A DNA stretch of 64,000 bases from Brachycybe producta (GCA_036925085.1 JAUPFP010000003.1:2781001-2845000); one strand, 5' to 3'. Positions 24,001 to 35,079 are shown, counted from the stretch's first letter. Numbers and translations: made by a program. The notes: generated by a model from the sequence alone, not told the origin.

Positions 24001-24036
24001 AAAAACGAACTTGAAACTCTCAATCGTAAACAATAG
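18004..24036 (+). CDS. SIRT3: Mitochondrial NAD-dependent deacylase, SIRT3-type sirtuin
   Basis: Class I sirtuin that removes acyl groups from lysines using NAD, probably in the mitochondrial matrix. Exons 18004-18077, 19249-19380, 19463-19695, 21340-21491, 22607-22723, 23671-23791 and 23954-24036 sum to 912 nt, 303 aa. Residues 1-30 are rich in Ser, Asn and basic residues with no acidic ones, ending in a TRFLST site like a matrix-processing signal. NAD-binding GAGIS lies at 56-60, TQNIDGLER just before 146, catalytic His159 in LVEAHGTF, and KPDIVFFGE and DPFASL follow. It is closer to human SIRT3 than SIRT2 ([17 protein letters not shown]). Two oddities: the near-invariant GIPDFR reads GIVDFR (Val66), and the zinc ligands are Cys167-x2-Cys170 with Cys191-x4-Cys196 instead of x2. 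Introns carry hairpin elements (intron 1), two 33-bp minisatellites (intron 3) and a 143-bp tandem repeat (intron 4). Exon 1 is inferred from phase and targeting features. Confidence 0.92.
18285..19200. mobile_element. Three hairpin elements in SIRT3 intron 1
   Basis: Copies at about 18287-18380 (partial), 18430-18660 and 18985-19195 carry GAAACTAGAAGGGT and ACCCTTCTAGTTTCTAA arms around AAAGATATCAACATG-type cores. They make up most of the 1.17-kb intron. Confidence 0.7.
19711..20399. repeat. 33-bp minisatellite A in SIRT3 intron 3
   Basis: About 17 near-identical units of GCTGCACTGAACAAGAGCTA plus AACAAGACAAGAT, with a block of four units carrying GGTGC in place of GATGC. The edges are degenerate. 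Because 33 is divisible by 3 the minus strand has long stop-free frames without being coding. Confidence 0.93.
20418..20815. repeat. 33-bp minisatellite B in SIRT3 intron 3
   Basis: About 12 units of AATCTGAACAAGAACCGAAC plus CGGACAGACATTT, nearly perfect. It directly follows array A and shares AACAAGA words, so the two arrays probably diverged from one ancestor and expanded separately with the same period. Confidence 0.93.
21665..22490. repeat. 143-bp tandem repeat in SIRT3 intron 4
   Basis: About 5.5 units, spaced 142-146 bp by the GGGTTCAA word (21781, 21924, 22066, 22211, 22357). Each unit holds AGTTGGAAGTTGAAGTTCCA, TGAGTTTGGTCCTTGGAAC and ATAGAAAAACGTTGTTCAA. It belongs to the family in EDEM2 intron 9. 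Confidence 0.9.
22741..23108 (+). mobile_element. 'TTAGATGGCGCCACTAGCCC' element (copy 1, SIRT3 intron 5)
   Basis: About 370 bp with TTAGATGGCGCCACTAGCCC near the left end and GCGCCATCTACCTTGCATTT near the right, and E-box words CACGTGGCAAAC, ACACGTGCTCTC and TCCACGTGCTG inside. Related copies lie at 43285-43675 and, reversed, at 60358-60720. Confidence 0.75.
23214..23577. mobile_element. 'CATTCGAATCCCGCGAATC' element (copy 1, SIRT3 intron 5)
   Basis: About 360 bp from GGGATGAGACATTCGAATCC to AGGATTCGTCCCACCTCTAA, so the ends are roughly inverted. A second copy at 58531-58966 shares the internal AATCTTCTCGCGC/TTGGCGC, CGGTTGGTATCCGGATCACC and TAATATTTAATATTATTTC blocks. Confidence 0.75.
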
Positions 24037-24038
24037 TT

Positions 24039-24068
24039 AATAAAGAAGAACTCAGTTAACCCAATAAA
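24039..24068 (+). terminator. SIRT3: SIRT3 polyadenylation signals
   Basis: AATAAA occurs at 24039-24044, overlapping the region right after the TAG stop, and again at 24063-24068. A GT/T-rich stretch (TTTCTGGTCTTC then T8) follows near 24090. The second signal is better placed for use. Confidence 0.6.
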
Positions 24069-24130
24069 TAAAACAGAAAAGAAAAAACATTTCTGGTCTT
24101 CTTTTTTTTTAAATAAATTTTAAATAAAAG

Positions 24131-24163
24131 CCAACTTCTGTTTGTCCCGATTTCTAATTGCCT
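24131..24163. mobile_element. Terminal fragment of the 9-bp-TSD foldback MITE
   Basis: GCCAACTTCTGTTTGTCCCG followed by ATTTCTAATTGCC matches one arm of the element at 7053. It lies in the SIRT3 3' flank without its partner arm. Confidence 0.75.
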
Positions 24164-24255
24164 CTTCATAAATGACGGGAGTAAAAAAGTCATTTTAACT
24201 TTACTACTAAAATTATTTAACTATTTTATTCAAATACTTCATATGAGCACCTTTA

Positions 24256-24568
24256 TACCTTTGACACACATACACAGTTAAATACATTTAAATATTAAAC
24301 ACGTTCTACAGAGCCCTGTGAAGGTCAAATGGACAATATGTCGTCGAATTCAATTTATTCAGTTAATAATCTCAAAATATTGAGTTAATACTGAAATATA
24401 AATATATATTACATAAACTCTTGAAAAAAATATTGATTTAGTATTTCAATTTAAAATATTAATAGTGAAGTCAATTTTTATTTGGTGTTCATGTCCTTCA
24501 CAGGATTCCGTATAATTCACCTAAACACATTTAATTTGAATGCATTTAACTCACGTGTGTACAAGGTA
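24256..24568 (+). mobile_element. Harbinger-like MITE (copy)
   Basis: Same family as 3757-4062, starting TACCTTTGACACACA and ending GTGTACAAGGTA. The flanks read TTA and TAA rather than an identical triplet. It directly abuts the GCCTCGTTTTCACGATG element at 24571. Confidence 0.7.
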
Positions 24569-24570
24569 TA

Positions 24571-24957
24571 AGCCTCGTTTTCACGATGGTTGCTGTCATG
24601 AGAACAGCAACTATCGCGAGAACTATCATCGTGAAAACCAACATGATAGTCACTATCACACTGTTGCGATAGCACTATCACAACTATCTCGTTTGACTAT
24701 AGATAGTTGAATAGTACTGTCGCAGTAATAGTAATAGTTGTTGTGTGACCGCTGCTTTGTAGGGAAAAATATCCACTTTGTAGGGAAATTTGGCTTCTGT
24801 AGGGAGAGAGAGAGAGAGACAACACTGTTGTTGACTCAATAATATCCTGTGAAGTAGACGTGTCACACTGTCATGTGACACAACTATCACGGTTACTTCA
24901 AGACATGTATAGACAGTACTTTCTATCGTGAGAGTGAACTATCGCAACTTTCATGAC
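24571..24957 (+). mobile_element. 'GCCTCGTTTTCACGATGGTT' inverted-repeat element (truncated copy)
   Basis: Rich in ACTATC/GATAGT words and able to fold extensively. It matches 28321-28760, including the TGTAGGGAAATTTGGCTTC and AATAATATCCTGTGAAGTAG blocks, but lacks the right end that mirrors GCCTCGTTTTCA. Confidence 0.75.
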
Positions 24958-24979
24958 ATGAATATTGAAATTATAGAAA

Positions 24980-25440
24980 AAAATAAATAAAAAACTAGTC
25001 TGCTAAAAATACGGTCATTTTCAAACTGACATAAAAAAAGTTTATTTTGAAAGATAACATAAAAATAAGGATAGTTTCATACGTGATGAAATTACTCTTC
25101 TAGTTTCTAAACCACTTACAATTTCTTGAGATGTTTAAATACTCTTTGATTATTTTCTGCAGTTTCAGAAGTGGTAACACTAATAAGAAGAAATTGAAAG
25201 TGTGTTAGAAACTAGAATGGTAGCTGAATCACTTAATGGTATTTTCCATTTTTGATATCTTTCAAAATAAACTTTTTAGAGAAGTAATTTTTTTTTTTAT
25301 AAAAACTAGTCTACTAAAAAATATGGACATTTTCAAACTGACATAAAAAGCTTATTTTAAAAGATATCAATATGAAAATACCCCCCTTCCCTCTTCAGAG
25401 ATTGAAGTACCCTTCTAGTTTTTTTAAAAAAAACACATTC
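24980..25440. mobile_element. Two hairpin elements, 'GAAACTAGAAGGGTAGC' family
   Basis: Partial and complete copies with TCTAGTTTCTAAACCACTT near 25100, GAAACTAGAATGGTAGCTGA near 25207 and ACCCTTCTAGTTTTT near 25410. Confidence 0.65.
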
Positions 25441-26015
25441 AATTTCTTAAGATTTTTGTTTATGAACAGGTGATGTTCGAACTATTAATGATCTAAACGG
25501 GGGTTTCTTGTGCCACAGATTGAGAGAAACTTTCGCTTTGATTTTGCATAAAAGTCCAACGATGACGTCATCAGAAGTGGGTTTATTTTCTGGGTCCCTT
25601 TTTTTTTAGTGTGTGTATTTTTGTGTTTTGCTTTCAAATTGTTTCCTATTTTTTTCTCTCCTACATTTCAGAATCCATTAGACCGTTTCTAAATAACTGT
25701 TGGTGAAAATCATTTTGCGGCCGAACTTTCTCCGGAGGTTTTTTTCTTCTTCTCCTCTTCCCACTTGTGTTGTGTGTTTGGTTGACCAAATGCAGCACTG
25801 GACACAGTTGGCTAATCATTAAATATTGATATATATTCTCCAGACAAAGTTAATTTTTAGTCAACTCACTTCAGTTTTCTAACTTGATTTATTTTTCGGA
25901 TTTTCGTTTTTAAGAATTTTTTTTTCGTTCTACTTTTAGACTTTTAAGGATTGCTTTAAAAAAAAACTTCCAAAAACTATCATTTCTGAGTGTTTCATTG
26001 AACTCCATGAAGGCC

Positions 26016-26828
26016 TTAAGAGGCTACATCACAAAATTACTTCGAAAAATCTCCACATAGAGCGCTAGCATCGTTTTTCTCTTCAGCCCATAGACCCGAT
26101 GTTAAAGAAGAAACGGTTAATTTTTAAAATACACAGCAGTCGCGGCGGCAATATGTTTATTTTTCATATTTAAAGTTGTCCAATTTTGATGATTCAAAGT
26201 TCAATGTGCACCTTAAATATATGCTGATCAAGTGATAGAATGACAAAAAATTGGTAAGTGCGGTTCTATTTTTAAAAAATATTTCAAATCGCGAATTTCT
26301 AACTTTTATGTTAAACTCCATTGAGTACGCGCTCGTAAGCAAAAAAAACATCCATTAAAATGCTCGTAAAAATACGTAAAAATAAGTTTAAAAAATCAGC
26401 ACATGCGCCAATGTGTTGGCTTCACTATGGTTTACTTGTGGTTTTTTAAAATTATTTTTAAGTATTTTTACGATCATTTTAATGGATGTTTTTTTTTTTG
26501 CTTACGAGCGCGTACTCAATGGAGTTTAACATAAGAGTTAGAAATTCGCGATTTTGAAATATTTTTTTAAAAAATAGAACCGCACTTTCCAATTTTTTGT
26601 TATTCTATCACTAGATCAGCATATATCTAAGGTGCACATTGCACTTTGAACCATCAAAATTGGACAACTTTAAATATGAAAAATAAACATATTGCCGCCG
26701 CGACTGCTGTGTATTTTAAAAATTAACATTTTTTCTTTAACATCGGGGTCTATGAGGTTCAATAGAAAAACGATGCTAGCGCTCTTTGCGGATATTTTTC
26801 GAAGTAATTTTGCAATGTAGCCTCTTTA
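26016..26828. mobile_element. Long foldback element of about 0.8 kb (copy 1)
   Basis: Two arms of roughly 370 bp are inverted copies of each other around a short centre near 26400-26440. Outer words are AGGCTACATCACAAAATTAC and GCAATGTAGCCTCTTTA; inner words are TTGAGTACGCGCTCGTAAGC and its complement. A second copy lies at 52203-53040. No open reading frame beyond short fragments, so it is non-autonomous. Confidence 0.85.
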
Positions 26829-26829
26829 G

Positions 26830-27290
26830 TGGAACTCGACCACCAAAAATGATTCGTGTGAAAAGGCTCTTCTTATTTCTTCTAGACATTATATGATTGA
26901 AAGTTCTATTGACATCTCGATATATACAAACACGTCATCAACATAACTTCATTCACAATTTATACAAAGTTGTTTTCCGCCTTCATATCCTAACTCCATA
27001 GTCCGTCCACACACGGAGAAAAAAAACACCGAAAACTCAATTTCATGTGAAACAAACTCAAAACTTGTATTGCATTCTTATTCATTTTAGTGATGATAAC
27101 ATTAACCCCATTTAAATACCTTCAAAAATGTAATATACGGAAGAAGAACTAAATAAATTGCCCTTAAAAAAACACCACCTATGTATATATAGGCCTATTT
27201 TATATTAAACTTTGAATGAAATAGTCAAATAAATTGACCCTATTGCTTTATGTGTTATTTATATTATTCCTCTCAACCAAATATTCATGA
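26830..27290. other. Intergenic DNA, no gene seen
   Basis: A+T-rich and not assigned to any repeat family of this window. Confidence 0.55.
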
Positions 27291-27296
27291 GGTTTT

Positions 27297-27330
27297 TGGA
27301 GGAGGAGGAGGAGGAGGGGGGGGGGGGGGG
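27297..27330. repeat. GGA microsatellite merging into G15 run
   Basis: GGAGGAGGAGGAGGA followed by 15 G residues. Confidence 0.9.
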
Positions 27331-27375
27331 TTTGGAAAACTATATATAACTATATTTTTGAAAGTAAAATAAAAG

Positions 27376-27581
27376 ACAGGCAATTAGAAAACGGGATAAA
27401 CAGAAGTTAGCTCCGCCCTCTTTATGACGACCGGCAACTTCTAATTGGTTGGTTATGTAGTCTGACGTCACATGCTCCGCCCTTTTCAACGTCGAAACAC
27501 ACAACAAACCAATTAGAAGTTGCCGGTCGTCATAAAAAGGGCGGAGCCCACTTCTGTTTGTCCCGATTTCTAATTGCCTGT
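27376..27581. mobile_element. Foldback MITE with 9-bp target duplication (copy 2)
   Basis: Starts ACAGGCAATTAGAAAACGGG and ends TTTCTAATTGCCTGT, flanked by exact AAATAAAAG on both sides (27367-27375, 27582-27590). Same arms and same central CTGACGTCACATGCTCCG as the copy at 7053. Confidence 0.9.
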
Positions 27582-28020
27582 AAATAAAAGGGCCAATGAC
27601 ATCAGAAAGAAAAAAAAAATGTGTTAGAAAAAAGATATAAAATTTCCCACATCATCATTGATGAAATTCAAAATAAAACAAGATTGTATATATTTCAATG
27701 CATCCAAAAACAAAGTTAAAAATTCAACCATATTCTTATGATATTTACCCACCAAAATGTTATGAATATCATTAAAGAATCATTTGTATTTTTTGTTGTT
27801 GTTTTTTTTTTTTTCAAAATCCTCAAAGTTATGTCTGATTCTATACTATTTTTTAGACAATTTCGTATAGAATAGAAATTGGCCCCTTTATGTGGTGCGT
27901 TCAGTTTCTAAGCGCTTTTTTTCTCGCAATTTGAGAAGCTCGACATGAAAGATAAATTTATAAAGGTAAAAAAAAAGCAACTCCATGTTAGAAAAAAAAA
28001 TCAAAAAGTGAGTTGAAGAA

Positions 28021-28227
28021 ACAGGCAATTAGAAATCGGGACAAACAGAAGTTGGCTCCGCCCTTATTATGATGACCGGCAACTTCTAATTGGTTAGTTG
28101 TGTGGTTCGACGTTGAAAAGGGGCGGAGCATGTGACGTCAGACTACATAACCAAACAATTAGAAGTTGTCGGTCGTCTTAAAAAGGGCGGAGCCAACTTC
28201 TGTTCATCCCGTTTACTAATTGCCTAT
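28021..28227. mobile_element. Foldback MITE with 9-bp target duplication (copy 3)
   Basis: Starts ACAGGCAATTAGAAATCGGG and ends TACTAATTGCCTAT, flanked by exact GTTGAAGAA (28012-28020, 28228-28236). The centre is inverted relative to copy 2 (GCGGAGCATGTGACGTCAG), as expected for a foldback element inserted in the other orientation. Confidence 0.9.
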
Positions 28228-28320
28228 GTTGAAGAATCGTTTGCTTTTTGAAGCTAGAAGGCAGACATCTTGCTTTTAAAGGCATCCATTTTTTATATGT
28301 TCATTGAATCACATTGTAAA

Positions 28321-28760
28321 GCCTCGTTTTCAACGATGATTGTTTTCACGATAGTTGCTGTCATGAGAGCAGCAACTATCGCGAGAACTATCATCGTGAA
28401 GACCAATATGATAGTCACTATCACACTGTTGCAATAGCACTATCACAACTATTTCGTTTGACTATAGATAGTTGAATAGCACTGTCGCAATATAGTAATA
28501 GTTGTTGAGTGACCGCAGCTTGTAGGGAGAAATATCCACTTTTTAGGGAAATTTGGCTTCTGTAGGGAGAGAGAGAGAGAGAGACAACACTGTTGTTGAC
28601 TCAATAATATCCTGTGAAGTAGACGTGTCACACTGTCATGTGACACAACTATCACGGTTACTTCAAGACATGTATAGACAGTTGCTATCATGAGAGTGAA
28701 CTATCACAACTTTCATGACAACTACTCTCACGATAGAACTATCGCCATGAAAACGAGGCT
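28321..28760 (+). mobile_element. 'GCCTCGTTTTCA' inverted-repeat element (full copy)
   Basis: About 440 bp, from GCCTCGTTTTCAACGATG to CATGAAAACGAGGC, flanked by A/T-rich TAAA and TTAAAA. Mirrored GCAACTATCGCGAGAACTAT and CTCACGATAGAACTATCGC arms. Confidence 0.8.
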
Positions 28761-28799
28761 TAAAACTTGACTCATTTGCATATTTTACAAAATGGCTGC

Positions 28800-29150
28800 T
28801 AATAATAAAAAACCTCAAATCTTAAAAAGGAATTAGCAGTGATTGCCGCCTTTCAGGAGGTTTCCCCTCCCCTTTTTTCGTATAAAACACAAAATTTAGA
28901 ATGATTGTTTTTTTTTTAAGTTACACCCCGACATTATTTTTATGACAAGTGTCATAAACACATCGGAAATTATTATCATTTTTGCCTGAGTCATAAGGTC
29001 CTTTTTAGGAGATATTTGTTAAATTGTTAGTGTTATTTTATGAGATGTCCATATTGGAGAGGGGGAGGGGGTGGAAATCTCTTGAGAACACCTTAACTGA
29101 GACGCCTCTAACCTAACCCACACTTTTAACCTCCAAACAGGTCCCTCTTA
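28800..29150. other. Intergenic DNA, no gene seen
   Basis: Nothing recognised except GCAGTGATTGCCGCCTTTC near 28830, which resembles AGCAGTGATTGCTTACTTTC at 54966. Confidence 0.5.
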
Positions 29151-29163
29151 ATCCTCTTCTTTA

Positions 29164-29198
29164 ACCTCCTCCTCCTCCTCCTCCTCCTCCTCCTCTCT
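29164..29198. repeat. CTC microsatellite
   Basis: Eleven CTC-type triplets in a row. Confidence 0.9.
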
Positions 29199-29289
29199 CA
29201 CCAATTTTCAAAGCAATTTGTGGCTTCATTTCCGCCACATGTGTGGAATTAATTATTGAATTAGCAACAGGGTCCATTAAGATATACAT

Positions 29290-30770
29290 TGTATAACAAT
29301 ATAAATGGACACAAGTCATTTTTATGCCTTTTTTTGTTGTTGCTGGACACAACTTTTTATCAAAACTCCAGTTGACAATCTCCACCTAAAAATGCAAAAA
29401 AATTGGGTTCTCAAAATGTGGCTCACAAATCTTGTGTGTCCACACTTCTCTGATGTCCATTTATTGGACAACTTAAACAAACCCACCTTTTTTTGTTGTT
29501 GTTGATGACCAACAATGTCTAAATATTTAGTGGCCACCACATTGTTATATAATTTAATGGACAGAGTCCACCATATTAAAAAACATACTGGAGTCTTTCA
29601 GTGGTCATTGTGGTCAAACTGTTTCCTTGGACAGTGTGGGCACCAGTATTCTAGAAAAACCAGATGCCCATAGTGTTCGACTATTTAGTGGACCACAGTG
29701 TCCACACAGTATGTGAAGCTACTTAATGACCCCAATTTCTTCTAATCATTTTATGGTCACAATCTTAAACCTGTTTCGCGGCAAAATGGACAATGGTCAA
29801 AGCCTTTAGTAGCCCCACATTGTTAAATCATTAGGTGAAACAGTGTCTCCTATTGTACGATCCCATTGTCTAATCGCTTGTTTTAGTGGCCACAAGGCCA
29901 GTGGCTATAATAGTCAATAACTTCACGGCCACAAAGTTAAACTGTTTACCACTGTGGCCACTGTTTCCAACAACTTGATGGCCATAATAACTACAATTTT
30001 GACTGAGCCACAATGTTCAACCATTTGGTGGCCGCAATGTCCAAATGTTTAGAAAGCCACCTTAGATGATAAAAAAAACTTAACTGGCTATTATATTCAA
30101 CAATTTAGTCGCCACAACATGGCTCAGTGGTCATCTTAGTCACAAAGTTAAACTGTTTGCTGACCACACAAAAATAACTGAGCTCATCGTTTGTGGCCAC
30201 TGCTTCCACCAACTTGATGGCCAGAATGTCTACCATTTTTTTTATTGAGCCACAAAGTTTAACTATTTAGTCGCCACAATATCTAAGACCACAGTGTAAA
30301 CATACTTGGTGGTCAGTGGCCCATCTTAGTCAAGAACTTCACTGCCACAATGTTAAACTGTTTACTAACCACAATGACTAGTGTTCACTTTCTGACCATA
30401 CTGTCCATCCTCTGTGGGCATTGCTTCCACCAGTTTGATGGCCACAATGTCTACCATTTTGTTTAGACCACACTATTGTAAAACTATTTAGTGGCCAGTG
30501 GTCATAACAGTCAAGAACTTCGCGGCCACAAAGTTAAACTCTTAACAGACCACACTGTCCAGTGTTCATTCCTTTGTGGATTCCATGCTTTCCACTAGCT
30601 CTTATGAGTGGCCACATTGGTCCACCTTGTTGATGACCACCACACTCTGTCCAGTCCACCCACACTCAGTGACCTCTGATGAGCCACCAATTTCACTGAA
30701 AAATTCTAATAAACCTCCAAGAGAGACCCATAACCATCCTACACTCAAAACCAAGCATTTTTTTTAGCCA
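29290..30770. repeat. Degenerate 'GTGGCCACAATGTTAAACTG' minisatellite
   Basis: About 1.4 kb of irregular units combining GGCCACAATGT, TTAAACTGTTTAGTGG and CCAACTTGATGGCC. Spacing varies, so it is an old, heavily diverged array. ORFs across it look non-coding. Confidence 0.75.
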
Positions 30771-30914
30771 ATAACCAACCTACAACTTACTGACAAACCT
30801 AGTCGATTTTTTTCTTGTCGCAATGGAATGTCCAATGATAAAGTTATGCCCAACTTTACGTCACACTAGACTAGAATTCTCCTTTACTCCCCACGCACTT
30901 ATTACGTAATTCAT

Positions 30915-31440
30915 TAGTACTCGGATGTTTATGCATTATAAAACAAATGTTTCTCAATCTGTGGCCCAAGTGCCAATTGTGAAGTAACAATCTCATTTAG
31001 ACCAATAATTATGTTTTTAATCAAAACCACTTGGTTAGAGGCTAGAATTTTCTAGTTGACAACTAATATTCAAGCAGACGTCTAGCCTCTAACCAGCCTT
31101 TGTTTGATTAGAAAAATCATAATTGCAGTTGCTCTAATGATGATGATGATTACTAGGGTTCGGATGTTTATGCAATATCAATCAAATGTTTCTCAATCTA
31201 TGGCCCCAAGAGCTAATTTTAAAGTAACAATCTCTGTTTAGAGCAAACTACAAAATCTTTTTTTTCAATTAAAAACACTTGGGTCGAGGCTAGAAATCTT
31301 AGTTGACTGATAGTAAACAGACATCTAGCCTCTAACCAGCCATTTTTGTTCAGAAAAATCATAACTGCAGTTGTTCTAATGATGATGATTGTTACTTCAA
31401 CAATTGGCGCTTGGAGCCACAGGTTGAGAAACACTTGCTT
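30915..31440. mobile_element. Two hairpin MITEs, 'GGTTAGAGGCTAG' family
   Basis: Adjacent copies (about 30915-31150 and 31155-31440). Outer words are CTCGGATTTTTATGCAATAT and TTGAGAAACA; inner inverted words are GGTTAGAGGCTAGA and TCTAGCCTCTAACCAGCC. The TGCTCTAATGATGATGATTA and GTTTCTCAATCTGTGGCCC blocks also mirror. Confidence 0.75.
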
Positions 31441-31462
31441 GAGATATTACTATAATATAAAT

Positions 31463-31479
31463 TGGGGGGGGGGGGGGGG
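31463..31479. repeat. G-rich homopolymer (G16)
   Basis: Sixteen or more G residues between two hairpin MITEs. Confidence 0.9.
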
Positions 31480-31612
31480 TGTAATATATAATATACTAAT
31501 ATATGATAATTTGTATGCAAAAAACATACAAATACATAAAAGTGTTTCTCTTTTTTAACTGAAAATGCTAAATAGCCAATAGTTGCACGCGAGCCAAACA
31601 TTGACCATCACT

Positions 31613-31893
31613 AGGACACGGATTTTTATGCAAATGTTTCTCAATCTGTGTCTCAAGTGCTAATTGTGAAGAAATCATTTATGTTTTTCTAATCAAAAAG
31701 GCTTGGTTAGAGGCTAGATGACTGGTTACTATCAGTTATCAAATAAAGAGTTCTAGCCTCTAACCAGTGTTTGTTTTTATTCGAAATTGTTAGTTAAATC
31801 TAAATGGGATTGTAACTTCATAGTTGGCCCTTGAGCTGCAGATTGAGAAACACTTGCTTTGATGATATTTTGCATAAAAATCCGAACCCTAAC
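31613..31893. mobile_element. Hairpin MITE, 'GGTTAGAGGCTAG' family
   Basis: Runs from ACACGGATTTTTATGC to GCATAAAAATCCGAACCCTA with TTGGTTAGAGGCTAGATGAC and TCTAGCCTCTAACCAGTG inside. Confidence 0.75.
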
Positions 31894-31899
31894 CATCAC

Positions 31900-32460
31900 T
31901 TTCTCTTTCATACATGTATATAGTGGGCCCCTCTATATGTAATGTGTGGTTTTTGCTATCAGAATCAAAATAAGAGAGTAGAAAGGTTTTTTCTTCTTCT
32001 TCTCAATTGTGATTACATTGTGTTCGGGGTTTTCATTTTCTATCCAATGGGAGCATAAGGAGAGGTTTCTAAAACAAAGCTAACTCAGAAATCGGATGAA
32101 CAAGTTGCTTTTTTCGTCCAACTTCTTCTTCTTCTTCTGTTACATTTTTCACGTTTTTTTTTTCCTTCAAAACTGATTTATAATCGAAATTAATTTTAAT
32201 TGTTTTTGTTACTACTAGTTAACAATATTTAAAACAAAAAAAAACGAAACTTAGGAACTTTTTTTTAATAATAATAATAATAAATAATAATTTAAACTTT
32301 TTTAAAGGAAAAAATACTTGAAAACTTTTTTATTTTTTCTCAAAAAAAAAAAAAAAAGGTAAGAAAAAACTTTTTATATTTCTAATGTTTTATTTTGAAC
32401 TATATTTAAAAAAAAGTGTTTTCTGTCAAACTTTGGTTATTCTATCTTTTTGAAATAAAA
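31900..32460. other. Intergenic DNA, no gene seen
   Basis: Low-complexity A/T-rich sequence. The block with TCCAACTTCTTCTTC and GTAAGAAAAAACTTTTTATA is partly repeated at 32530-32830, a local duplication of about 350 bp. Confidence 0.55.
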
Positions 32461-32464
32461 TTAA

Positions 32465-33510
32465 GATAATATTGAAAATGTTTTAGAAACTAGAAAGGTT
32501 GGCATATTCACTTTTTAAAGGAGTTGCTTTTTTTTCATCCAACTTTTTCTTCCGTTAGATTTTTTTCACGTTTTTCTTTCAAAACTGATTAAATCCAAAT
32601 TAATTTAACGGTGTTTTAATTATTAGTTAACCATATAAACAAAATTAATAATCTTAGAAACTTTTAATTAGAATACTAATTTAAAACTTTCTCAAAAAAA
32701 AAAAGGTAAGAAAAAACTTTTTATATTTCTCATCTTTTATTTTGAACTATTTTTTTTAAAAAAAAGTGTTTTCTGTCAAACTTTGGTTATTCTATCTTTT
32801 TGAAACAAAATTAAAATAATCTTGAATTGAAAGTGTTTTAGAAACTAGAAGGATTGCATTAACGTATTTTACAATAAACACCGAAGAAGTTAACACGTGA
32901 CACGTGTCAAACCTGCTTCATCCAACTTTTACGTAGTGTGTGGGTTAAAAAACTAGAAGGGTAAAATGAATCATTTAAAATGTACTTTTCGTTGTAAATT
33001 GTTGTTAAGAAAAATCATTAGAAAATTAGAAAATTTATCAGAATTGACTTTTAAAAAAATGTCATGAATTATTGAATAAAATCTTTAGATTGCGATTTTT
33101 AATTACCCCTTCTAGTTTTTTAAAAAAATGTCCTTCAACTTTTTCGGTAACATTTTTCACGTTTTTTTGAGAACGTTTAATAATAATAATTTAAAACTTT
33201 TCAAAAAGGGTATAAAACACTTTTTTATATTTCTTATCTTTTATTTTAAGCTATTTTTAAATTGTAAATGTTCCTCTGAAACAAAATTTAAAAAAATGCA
33301 TTGTTTTTAGAAACTAGAAGGGTAGCTCTATCATTTAAGAGCTATTTTTATGTTGATATCTTTCAAAATAAGCTTTTTATGTCAGTTTGACAAATGATCC
33401 CACTTTAAGCAGACAATATTTTTTTTAAAATTTTTGCCTACAAAAAGTTTATTTTGAAAGATATCATCATGAAAATACTATTAAGTGATTTATTTACCCG
33501 TTCTATTTTC
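32465..33510. mobile_element. Hairpin elements, 'GAAACTAGAAGGGTAGC' family
   Basis: Fragments at about 32480 and 32840 and a better copy at 33305-33510 (GAAACTAGAAGGGTAGCTC with GCTTTTTATGTCAGTTTG, then AAAAAGTTTATTTTGAAAGA). Confidence 0.65.
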
Positions 33511-33754
33511 TAACACACTCAATTTCTCTTGAAAACGTAAATTAACTTTCAAAATCAGCTGTTCGTAAAACCTCTTAGGAAAATATGAAAGTGGTTTAGA
33601 AACTAGAAGAGGTAAAAATGAATGAATTTAAAATTAACGGTTTTTTTTCTATGGAAATATTTAATTGTTTATTTTGATTTCATTTTTTCTATTTATTAGA
33701 ATTTTATATTTTATTATGTCCGTAAAACAGCTTATTCTGAAATCTAGTATTAAT

Positions 33755-34175
33755 TACTTAAAAATTCAAATTGTTTTCAAAACTAGAATGGTAAAAGATT
33801 ATGTTAAAAAAAATGTCATTGCCAATATCTTAAAAAATAAACAATTTTATAGTTCAGTTTGAAAAATGACCCGTTTTTTGTGTTTTCCCATTGAAATTCC
33901 ATAAAAACTATTTTCGGCCATTTTTTCAAACTGTCATAAAAAGTTTATTTTGAAAGATATCATCATGGAAAATACTTTTAGCATTATCACCAACTATTCT
34001 AGTTTCTAAAAAAAACTGATTTTTTTCCGGAATGTTTCTTCTGAAAAACGTTTACTTGAAAAATACAAATTTTCTCAGATGGAGGATGGAAGAGACCTCG
34101 TATAAAACATAAGAGCCACTACAGTGGCGCCATCTGAGACGACAAAAACAAAATAAATATCTATAAAGACACCTA
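33755..34175. mobile_element. Partial foldback element, 'AGGTGGCTGAATAGATATTT' family
   Basis: Matches the internal and right parts of 8433-8980: TTCAAAACTAGAATGGTAAA, ATTATCACCAACTATTCTAG, GGAAGAGACCTCGTATAAAA, GGCGCCATCTGAGACG, AAAATAAATATCTATAAAGA. Confidence 0.7.
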
Positions 34176-34179
34176 TTTA

Positions 34180-34655
34180 AGAAAATGTTTCGTTTTGTCA
34201 AAAAAAAAAGATTATCTACTTTTTATCTTGTTGTAAAAATGTTTATTTTTTATCATAAAATTTTAACTAAAAATCATGAATTTCCTTTTTTTTTTTACAA
34301 AATAAAAGATAAGAAAACATTTTAAATAAAAATCTTAACTTCCGACTAAAAAAAAACATGTTACTTCCGGTAGAGAAAACAAAAAATTCTGTCATTTTTA
34401 AAAATCTTTCTTTTCAGCTTAAAAAAAGTAACTTTTTTTTAACGTTTCCAATTAGATATAAAATTATAATTATCTAAACTAAGGGACCTAAGAAAACCAA
34501 GTTATAAGATCCAATTACATATAGGCCTATAGGTCCTTGTTAAATTAAGACTAAGTTTCAAACTATGTAATAAGGTTACATATTTCAAGAACCTGAACTT
34601 CAAAAAAAGTTTCTTATTACAAGAAAAAAAATCCTCTTTATTTTAGAGATATAAT
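34180..34655. other. Intergenic DNA, no gene seen
   Basis: A- and T-run-rich DNA with no recognised element. Confidence 0.55.
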
Positions 34656-34662
34656 CATTAGA

Positions 34663-34900
34663 GCTTCGGATTTGTATGCAATATCAAGTAAATGTTTCTC
34701 AATTTGTGACTTCAAAGGGCCAATTGTGAACTATTTCATCATCTTGGGGCCATAGATTGAGAAACATTTGCATTGATATTGCATAAACATCCGAGCACTA
34801 GTAATCATAATTAGAGCAACTGCAATTATACTTTTTCTTCTAATAAAAAAGGCTGGTTAGAGAGGCTAAATGTCTGGTTACTACTGTCAGGTGTCAACTA
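34663..34900. mobile_element. Short and half copies of the 'GGTTAGAGGCTAG' hairpin MITE
   Basis: 34663-34798 keeps only the outer arms (TCGGATTTGTATGCAATATC with GATATTGCATAAACATCCGA), having lost the centre. 34799-34900 is a half copy ending in a G17 run (34908-34924). Confidence 0.7.
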
Positions 34901-35079
34901 AGATGGAGGGGGGGGGGGGGGGGGTGACTGAAATTGAAATGAAAGGAGTAAAAAAAAAAGGAACAAACGACGCGCATGCGCACACCAGAGAAAATGAAAA
35001 GCTCATTTTCTTTTTCAAATATAAAAAAGGGGAGGGGATAATAGTAGCAAAATTAAACTACAGTTTATCACAGGGCAAT

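Noticed and set aside
26157-26351. 64-codon minus-strand ORF
   Set aside because: It lies inside one arm of a foldback element, and the second copy of the element does not keep it intact.
29161-29385. 74-codon minus-strand ORF ending in poly-Gly
   Set aside because: The Gly tail is a GAG/CTC microsatellite, and the rest has no recognisable domain or splice context.
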